DNA of 64,000 nucleotides from Puccinellia tenuiflora. Its lineage: Eukaryota; Streptophyta; Magnoliopsida; Poales; Poaceae. A program made the translations under genes and the position numbers. Position 1 is the first letter of the stretch. Each line of letters starts with the position of its first letter. A model generated the notes under the pieces. The model was given only the letters and a program-made list of their open reading frames with translations, did no database searches and was not told where the DNA came from. This document shows positions 56,501-64,000 of the stretch, in pieces. Location: positions 356,868 through 420,867 of the forward strand of contig QRDG01000026.1 of assembly GCA_012064385.1 (NCBI GenBank), read 5' to 3'.

Positions 56501-57202
56501 ACATATTTTTTTTAAAAAAATCTTCCTTGTAAGTTGTGTGTGTCAATACTTGATATATAACTTATCTTCCATTTGGTTAAGACTATGTGTCTTATCAAAC
56601 TAATTGTCTTGTCACACACACATATTCTTGGTTGGGCCTTTCTAGATAATTTCTTTTAAATTTGTATCTCCTTATGGCCCAATCACATCTTTGGTGCAAG
56701 TGTTTTGTTTTGCTTTAAAAAATTTACATCCTTGCACTTGGTGAGTGTTCTAGATGATTTTGGGGGAGTGAGGATTCCATATTTGTGCACTCCTCAATAG
56801 TGCGTGAACATTGGGGAGCTTCTCTATTTTTATTTAGAACTCTCGGTTAGGATCCTCTCGATTGCTCTTCTTCTTGGTGGAGATGTTTAGAATGATTTCA
56901 TCTTTTTGCAATCTTTGGATCCTCAATATAGTTTGATTTCCTCTATTATTCGTCAATAGGATATGTGCATTTAATTTCACTCATATTATATTGGCCTTCT
57001 AATTTTTTGTCTTCCCATTTCGGCAATCGATGCCAATGGGGGAGAAGTTTTAGAGGGTTTAAGGGATTCGGTTTTATGCTTTCGTTTTGGTTCCTAAGCA
57101 TTTGCCTCTCATGCTCATGCATCCTTGTCTTGCAAGGGTGCTTAATTCATTATATAAACCCTCTCAAAAGGGATTGTCATCAATTACCAAAATGGGGGAG
57201 AT
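53537..57202 (+). other. 3' non-coding region with multiple polypurine tracts, no pol
   Basis: AT-rich, with no domain-bearing ORF in any frame. TGGGGGAG occurs at 53901, 54105, 54751, 56761, 57037 and 57193. The last one, AAAATGGGGGAGAT, abuts LTR2 and is the working PPT. Repeated PPT copies before the 3' LTR are a reported Sirevirus trait. Confidence 0.8.
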
Positions 57203-59805
57203 TGAAAGAGCATGGTTGCCCCCATGTGTTGTTTTGGTAATTAATGACAATCTCTATGGACTAATGTGTGCCTTGAGTTATATTTGCAGTGTTGGTCCAT
57301 AAGGAATGCGTGGACTCCATATGTTGGAGTCAATGCTAAAAGAAGAAGACTATATGTTGATCAAGGCTAAGTGCAAGTTGATCAACATACAAGATTAGGG
57401 CATGTTAAGAAGAAGATCATTCGTTGATCAAGATCCTATGTTGTCCATGGTGGATGGCGTCACGTGGTGATCATCATCAAGATAAAGGCCATGTGAAGAT
57501 ATGTCGAAGAGTGTCTCTCCCATCTTGGTGTATGGGGGAGCAATATGCGTGTCTTCACCAAGCGGAGCAAAATCAAGATAGGTGATCCACTTGAGAGTAG
57601 ATCAAGATCGTCATCATCTAGCTCAAGTGGAATGCGCAAGGCAAAGGTATGATCTTGTTAGGGTTTCTATTTTACCGGTCTCGCAGTGTAGTTGGGAGAC
57701 CGGGTTTTAGGATAGGTAACCGTACTATCAAGAGGGGCTCTCAAGTGAGCTTTAGCGTATCGGTCGTAGAGAGCTCAAACCTTTGCATCCTTGCCATCAT
57801 CTTTATTGGTTCCTATTGGCTCTTATCGTGGTGTGGTATTGGTGCTTGTCATGCTTGTCATGACAAGGCCAAGGTCACCGAAAACGGTTTTCATATGTGT
57901 TCCCTATTGAGTTTTCGGTGTCGGAGATTTTGCCGGTCCATCTATGCGGAAGGTTTCACTCTTCCATTTAGTAGCAAATCTCCCTTGCTTGGTTTCAATA
58001 TTTTCACTTGTTAGTGGATAGCATTTGTCGTCCTCTTTCCAACAAAAGTGGTTTTGTGTCATTCGGACTTCATTTGCAAAAGATATGGTTTTCCGGTTTC
58101 TAATAGAAAGGTTTTACCTCTCATCATTTGGTTTTACCATATGTTGTTGAACAATGATGTTTCTATGTATATTCTTGTAGTGCTCGTTGTGACGATTCCA
58201 ACGAGTCCAAGTTTACTGAAAACGGAGTTCGTATGTGGAAGATATTGCGTTTTCGGTATCGGAAGTTTTTAGACAGATTATTAAAAACGAAAAAGAAAAA
58301 GGGGGGGGGCTGCCGGCCTCACCTCCGGCCTGGGCCGGCTCCCAGGCCGGCCCGTTCGGGCGCCACCCCGGCCTCACGCCGGCCTGGGCCGGTTCACCGG
58401 CCGGTTGCTTCGGATGGACTCCCGGCCTTCATGCCGGCCTGGGCCGGCTCCCAGGCCGGCCCACCCGGGTGGCCACCGGCCCGCACCAAACTCTTCTTCA
58501 CCCGTCGGCCTGCCTGCCGGCCTGGGCCGGCTCCCAGGCCGGTCCTTGCGGGTGGAGCTCCGGCCTGCCTGCCGGCCTGGGCCGGCTCCCAGGCCGGGCT
58601 GCTTTCCTTTGTTTTTTGGCTGCGCGCAAAATAACCCAACGGCTCCATTTTTGGAGCCCCTATTTAAGGGGCTTCTTCCCCAAAAATAAAAGAACCTTTT
58701 GCCAACTTCTTGAGCTATTCTTCCTCTCCATTGTTGACCTTCTCAAGCTTGGCTTTCTCTCAATCTCTCCGATAGTTGTTGCTACCTTTTGAGAGAAAAG
58801 AGAGAGGAGATTTAGATCCGTGTTTCCACCAATTGATTTCTCCTCTAAGTGAGGAGAACACCTTGGATCTAGATCTTTGGAGTTTCTTTGTGTTCCTCCT
58901 TTGTTCTTCCTCCCTAATCCCTCCCAAGCATTAGTTGCTTTGGTTAGATTCGGGTTGGAAGAACTTGACCACTTAGTGTGTTCTTGCCACTGCATTAGTT
59001 GCATCGGTTTGAGTTCTCCACGGTGATTCGTGGGAAGTGTAGTTGAGAAGCTTGTTTCTCTTGGGTACTTTGGTTCCCTAGAGCTTGTTCCTCTAGGGCA
59101 CGTTGGTACCCTAGACGGTTTGATTTCTCGGAGTCTTGGTAGCTTACGGGATTTGTTGGGAGCCTCCAATTGTGGAGTGTGGCTCAACCTTGTTGCTTCG
59201 GAGCTTTGGTAGCTACGAAGATATTTCCGGGAGCCATCAATTGAGTTGTGGTGTGTGCCCCAGCCTTGAGCATCAAGTCTTGGCGGCTCGGTGCATTTGG
59301 TGAAGACCCTCCAACTTGTGGAGTGAGCTTCACCCTTATAAAGGTTCTAGTTGTCAACTTCAACGGCAACATAGTGACAAGTGCCTCGCCACATTGGTGG
59401 TAAGACATAACGGAGATACGGTGTGCCATATCAAGGCTACTCGGTGTTTCACATTGGTGAACACCGCGCCGCTCCAACGGAGACTAGCTTCCATTGGGAA
59501 GTGAACTTCGGGATAAAATCATCGTCTCCAAGTGCCTCGGTATTTCTATCCCGAGCTTCTTACTTATGCTATTTACTTTGTGATAGACATTAAGCTTAAA
59601 GTCATATATCTTTCTATCACCTAGTTGATCATATTGCTTAGCATAAGTTATTGGTGCACATAGGTGAACCTAGCTAGTTTAGGTTTTGGCTTGATAAATT
59701 AAACGTTAGTTTTATTCCGCATTTATCCAAGCCTTAACCGTAATAATTTTAAATCGCCTATTCACCCCCCCCCCCCCCCCTCTAGGCGACATCCGTGTCC
59801 TATCA
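57203..59805 (+). repeat. LTR2 of the Sirevirus-like element, 2,603 bp
   Basis: TGAAAGAG...CTATCA. It is both the 3' LTR of the first unit and the 5' LTR of the second, since a PBS (59808-59819) and a gag start follow. It has a longer C run near 59765-59780 than LTR1. Confidence 0.95.
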
Positions 59806-59860
59806 ATTGGTATCAGAGCGGGTTCTCTCTTTATAGGGCTTCACGGCCTAGAGAGTAAAG

Positions 59861-60159
59861 ATGTCGTCTAGTGGTTTAGTGCACAATGATTCTTTAATAT
59901 TTGATGGCACTAATTATAATGATTGGAGAAATCGCATGCTAGATTATTTTCGGGACATTGATCCATGTATAGAGCAAATTCTAGATATGGGTTTTTCTCC
60001 TCTAGAGGATGAGGAAAATTCTTATCTAGATGATGAAGCTTCTAAAGTGATTTTCAAGTCTTTGAGTAATGCAGTTGCTTTGTCGATCTCTCCTTATCGG
60101 AATGGCCATGAGCTATGGACCAAGCTTCAAGACAATTATGGTGTGTCCATGGATAGTGA
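59861..60159 (+). pseudogene. gag: second gag copy, first 299 bp only
   Basis: Encodes the same residues as 48127-48425 and is then cut: after GGATAGTGA the sequence has CAA and enters the third LTR. A TAG follows at once. Confidence 0.95.
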
Positions 60160-60162
60160 CAA

Positions 60163-60321
60163 TTAGCATAAGTTGTTGGTGCACATAGGTGAACCTAGCT
60201 AGTTTAAGTTTTGGCTTGATAAATTAAACGTTAGTTTTATTCCGCATTTATCCAAGACTTAACCGTAATAATTTTAAATCGCCTATTCACCCCCCCTCTA
60301 GGCGACATCCGTGTCCTTTCA
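60163..60321 (+). repeat. third LTR, last 159 bp
   Basis: Matches 47910-48071 with a few substitutions and a shorter C run, and ends CCTTTCA immediately before CAACC. Confidence 0.93.
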
Positions 60322-60326
60322 CAACC

Positions 60327-61485
60327 TAAGGAAGACGAAGATCCAAGACAAACCTAGAGAAAAACCGACGCATAAGTGGCTGGGCCACGAGGTTCATAGA
60401 TCTTGCGGTTGTTGACTAACGCTTCTGCGTCATAGGTAAGAAAAATTGTTGTGCCCATACCATTATAGATCCGAACACTTTTTGATTATCAAAATATAAA
60501 ATTTTAATAGTACATATCTATCGTTTTCCGAGATTAAGCACCTTGAACAGGCCTTGCTAGGTTTATAACCTTCCTTTTCAGATTGTTGGACGCGGCACAA
60601 GGGAACATAATTAATGGGAAAAAACAAGGAAATTTCGTTCTTGGTCCCAAGAAAGACTTTGCAAAGAACAATTATACGTTGAATAATTAGCCATTGGGGA
60701 GCATGTTCTGCTTTCGTATTCACCTTGATTCGTTGTTTTTGGAAGCTCTTGCTTTTTTCTCTATTGTCGACGTTTCCTCTTTTTACATATTCTTTTCTGT
60801 TGCCTTGTGCAATACCGTTTTCTGTTCCTGCCAAACGATGTGAACACCGATACTGTTCCTCGGTCCTCGTAATGGCTAATGCATCAAGTATCATTTTTTG
60901 TCGCATAAACATCGCCACATTGGCGAATATGCACACATATCCCTGCATTATTATCTGTGGCAAATCATAGACTGTGCCACTGTGTCCGGTTCAGTGTTAT
61001 TAGGTCCTAGGTGCTCACCTTCGTCGCTGCTTGTAAAGCTCAGTATTGTGTTTGTGTCACTGACTCGTTTAAACTTTAGTCTCGCAACAAATTGTACTGC
61101 TCTTATCAGTCAACAGGACTCATCAGGAATCACACTACGGTCAGTACTATGTTTTTTTTTCCTTTTTCGAGATTTAAGGGAAATCCTATGAATTTTGTTT
61201 TTTGAGCGAAAGAGAACTAGAGAAGTCATCATTGATTGTGTTGCGTTCGTATCGTGTTGGACCATCTTCAACCCATGAGGTTAGAAAAGGGCTTCTCAAA
61301 GCTAGGAGCAACTGGGATCCAAGCCCAGTTCTCAGCCTAGGTCATCAAAGGTTAGGCCCATGAGACTCAAACTGTAGGCCCGTAGGGCCCTGTATAATGT
61401 CCGTACAACAGTTTCAGTCGCACCTTATCCCGGGCGAGTGAGCGCTCGGAGGGACAGGCCGCCGCCGCCGTCCAGCGAAACAAAA
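60327..61485. other. no gene seen; promoter region of the methyltransferase at its right end
   Basis: AT-rich to about 61250, then GC-richer. No domain-bearing ORF. Confidence 0.4.
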
Positions 61486-63015
61486 ATGGACCTCTGCCTG
61501 CGGCTGCGCGCTCTCGCCCATTGCCGCGCCGCCCTCGCCGGGTTTCCCGCGGCCGCGCGAGGCAGCGGACGTTGCCAGCGGCGCCGCGTTGCTACCTCTT
61601 CCGCCTTCTGCTCCCGTGCGTGACGAACCCGTCTCCTACTCTTGCGGCCGGCCGCTTTCTAACGCTTCCACGGTTGCTCCCGCAGTCGCAGTTGCTTCCA
61701 GCAGCAACGGAGCCGCGGCTGGACCCGTGGGGAGCGGCGTGGAGGTTGCGCGCGCCAAGAGGATGCTCCATGTGGTGCTGGTTTCCCCTATGGTAATTGT
61801 CCCGTTTGCCCGCTGTATGTATTTGTTGTTGATACTGGCTCTGAACCGAAGTTATAGGCATTGCTACTTGACTAGTCCCTATATTAATTTATATTTCTGC
61901 TACTCGAAAAGTTCAAATTGACAGACGTGTGCCTTTTTCTTTGTTCTGGCGAATTAGTAAATTGGCTTGTTCTATTGAATTGGTAATCCATGTCTGCACA
62001 AGTGAACTGATGAGCAATTTATGGGTTGTCTATACATATGTTGCGTGATTTTTCTGAGCATTTTGATCAACATCTAACCATCTTGATCACCAAGTCACTC
62101 CACACATAAAGTAGAAACCTAAAATTGCACTAACATTTCACTAAATTTGCACACCTTGAAATAGTGCAATTTGTAAGGCTTAGTAGTGTGCAATTTAAGT
62201 TGACTGAGATCTACTTAAGGCAACTGAGAATTAGCAAAAGTGGTAATTTATAGTTTATATTTATGATTTCTACATGTATTGATCTTTCTTCTTCTCTGAG
62301 ATTGCCTGCATTACTCTCAGCACACCATGTTAAGAGTGAGTTAAAATTCTGTAAGATTTTGGGGGTAGCTAGTTGTCGCTAAACTGTAAATTTGCCTCAT
62401 AGATCCCGGGAAATACAGGATCAATTGCAAGGACATGTGCAGCAGCGGCAGTTGGCCTGCATCTTGTCGGGGTAAGGTTAGTGCTCATTGTTTTGTTCTT
62501 ATAATTATAGAACATACAGTGTTGTCATTGTGTTCTTTTAATTATTTGCATCTTTTCGGTGTAAGGTTAGTGCTATTGTATTATTTGAACTGAGTAATTT
62601 TTTTGTATATCCAGCCATTAGGTTATAATATAGATGACACAAAATTGAAGCGTGCTGGATTGGATTATTGGCCGTATCCTACAATTGGACGTATTCCATT
62701 TATAGTTACTCTATAATTTGTAACGCAGTGAAACCCAAATCTTTTAACGTACACGTCTGGTTGTCTGTCCGACCTATCTTTTGAAGGGCAGCAAGTATGA
62801 ACCTTAACTATTTCTACAAAGTTATGTTGTTGTCAAGGTTCATGACTCCTGGGATGAGTTCGAGATTATTTCATGCAGCAGGTACTGCAGTTTTATCCTA
62901 GTACATCAATATAAGTTCTGAATAAATGTGAAGTTTTAACTAGTGTTTTTCTTTACACCAGGAAGGAGAAAAAAGGTTGTTGGCATTTACAAAAAGGGGC
63001 ACAAACATCCATTCG
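61486..63015 (+). pseudogene. SpoU/TrmL-type RNA 2'-O-methyltransferase gene, five exons, two apparent frameshifts, 3' part absent
   Basis: Exons: 61486-61792, 62403-62471, 62615-62673, 62822-62881 and 62962-63015, each bounded by GT-AG. They encode in order HVVLVSP, IPGNTGSIARTCAAAAVGLHLVG, PLGYNIDDTKLKRAGLDYW, VVVKVHDSWDEF and EGEKRLLAFTKRGT. This is the N-terminal half of the SPOUT fold seen in TrmL, which 2'-O-methylates tRNA position 34. The plant N-terminal extension suggests an organelle transit peptide. The ATG at 61486 (ACAAAAATGG) is one frame off from the conserved part, and exon 4 lacks one base after Asp-Glu-Phe. The C-terminal exons with the knot and SAM site are not seen before 64000. 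Either a decaying copy or a gene with sequence errors. Confidence 0.75.
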
Positions 63016-64000
63016 GTGAGTACCATATTAAAAAGACTTACTTGAAGTAAATTATTTTAATTTAGATGTGTGTCTTATCATATCATTCAGAACACTGGGT
63101 CAATAGTATCTGTTTCAATGGCCTAGGATTGTTTCTCATGCATACCAAGGCAGTTATTATATATTATCCTCGTCATATACATGTGTCAAGAATCAGCCCA
63201 GTGGATGTTTATGTTGCTATGATAACCATCTTCACGCTTTCATTATAATAAATGGGTCAGAGACTGTTTTAAAACTTTTATCCCTAAATATTTTTCATTG
63301 GGCATTTGCATTGGTCGTGTCCAAAGGCCGATTCTAAAAATTCATGTTGAATGGTAGTTCTATGGTTAAGAATCGCTTGACTAGTCAAGACTAGTCTACT
63401 AGTCGCTACTTAGGTGTCTACTCGGCTTTTCGACTCAACTCCTGGAGGTAGTCGATTGGCTGCTCGACTAGTCATCGTCTATTTCGTCTTTATATTATAT
63501 TAGCATACAATGAACGGTTTTTTATTAACTAGAGTCTCTTGACTATACATACACCATATGAAAATGAGCGGCTCAGATTTATTAGAAGGAGAGGTGGAGA
63601 CGAACACAAGCAATCCACAAAATCCTTTGCTGACATGATACAAATTTACGATTGAATTGCCCGCATGCATGCACGGAAATTTAGTCGCTATGGTCGCCTA
63701 TGCGTGCCGGTTAGTGGTTCCTGAAACACGGATGCAAAAACCCAAGGTTTCCTCCCTAAGGTTTGCCCACCGAGGGTGAGTTTGAGAGGAGTTGTGAAGT
63801 CAAGATTAGTTTGTACATCTATGATTTGGATGATAGCAAAAACTTGTTTCAAACCACTTGCGGCATGCCATTGCACAAACAAATAAAAAATTCATTAGAT
63901 GCAACATTCAGGAGTACAGAGGAAGAGTATACAAGATTTAGATATTTCAGTTAGTTGTTGGTTGAATATTTTTCTCAAAAACCTTATCGATGGAAATGTG
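63016..64000. other. intron or 3' flank of the methyltransferase, no exon recognised
   Basis: AT-rich. A cluster of ACTAGT palindromes lies at 63377-63475 (including TTGACTAGTCAA). No further SPOUT exon is visible. Confidence 0.4.

Larger units (their letters stand above)
45475..60321 (+). mobile_element. Sirevirus-like Copia element, gag-only, with partial tandem structure
   Basis: Order: TSD CAACC (45470-45474), LTR1, PBS, gag, a 3.7-kb non-coding region with repeated TGGGGGAG tracts, LTR2, a second PBS, the first 299 bp of a second gag, an abrupt junction (60159/60163), the last 159 bp of a third LTR, TSD CAACC (60322-60326). LTR1 and LTR2 differ at roughly 15-20 sites in 2.6 kb by eye. 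No protease, integrase, RT or RNase H is recognisable. The palindrome-rich LTR, long 3' non-coding region, several PPT copies and initiator-Met PBS fit the Sirevirus lineage. Confidence 0.9.

Noticed and set aside
1..64000. tRNA or rRNA genes
   Set aside because: I saw no sequence with a convincing tRNA B box and cloverleaf, and no rRNA signature. The tRNA-like stretches are PBS sites.

Overview
This is nuclear DNA from a grass (Poaceae), most likely a pooid cereal or forage grass. The evidence is a Stowaway MITE with the CTCCCTCCG terminus, PIF/Harbinger and Tourist elements, nested LTR retrotransposons, L1-type LINE tails, GC-rich monocot-style exons, an NBS-LRR gene, a BURP gene and an intronless UDP-glycosyltransferase. 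Species cannot be fixed from sequence alone. About two thirds of the window is transposable-element DNA. Two single N bases (2329 and 33056) mark scaffold joins.

Layout. 1-2328: gag and 5' LTR of one Ty3/gypsy Tat-type element (minus strand), cut by the window edge and by an N. 2330-15482: a nearly complete second copy, minus strand. It holds gag-protease, a damaged RT-RNase H-integrase, a 112-bp tandem array and two plus-strand (antisense) spliced ORFs. It sits inside a Harbinger transposase gene whose remaining half is 15483-16371. 17690-23132: a CC-NBS-LRR resistance-type gene, frameshifted and split in its LRRs by a 5'-truncated LINE and a 1.2-kb Harbinger-type element. 24093-26453: an intact BURP gene (polygalacturonase non-catalytic beta subunit type). 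30357-31805: an intact UDP-glycosyltransferase on the minus strand. 26.7-28.9 kb, 32.3 kb and 39.9 kb: LINE remnants. 33-39.5 kb: no recognisable gene. 40.6-44.7 kb: a poly(A)-tailed retroposon, then a LINE tail with an RNase H domain that received a 2,048-bp PIF/Harbinger element (intact ORF, one catalytic Asp replaced by Asn) and a 369-bp solo LTR. 45475-60321: a gag-only, Sirevirus-like Copia element with a partial tandem structure (LTR, internal, LTR, internal remnant, LTR remnant) inside one pair of CAACC target duplications. Its gag is split by a 3,281-bp solo LTR. 61486-63015: exons of a SpoU/TrmL-type RNA methyltransferase gene carrying two apparent frameshifts.

The likely functional host genes are the BURP gene and the glycosyltransferase. 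The NBS-LRR gene is a pseudogene as assembled, and the methyltransferase is doubtful. The most notable features are the tandem Sirevirus-like structure, the antisense ORFs and PPT-like array of the Tat element, the Asp-to-Asn Harbinger transposase, and the nested insertions whose removal on paper brings host reading frames back into register. No tRNA, rRNA or CRISPR array was seen.
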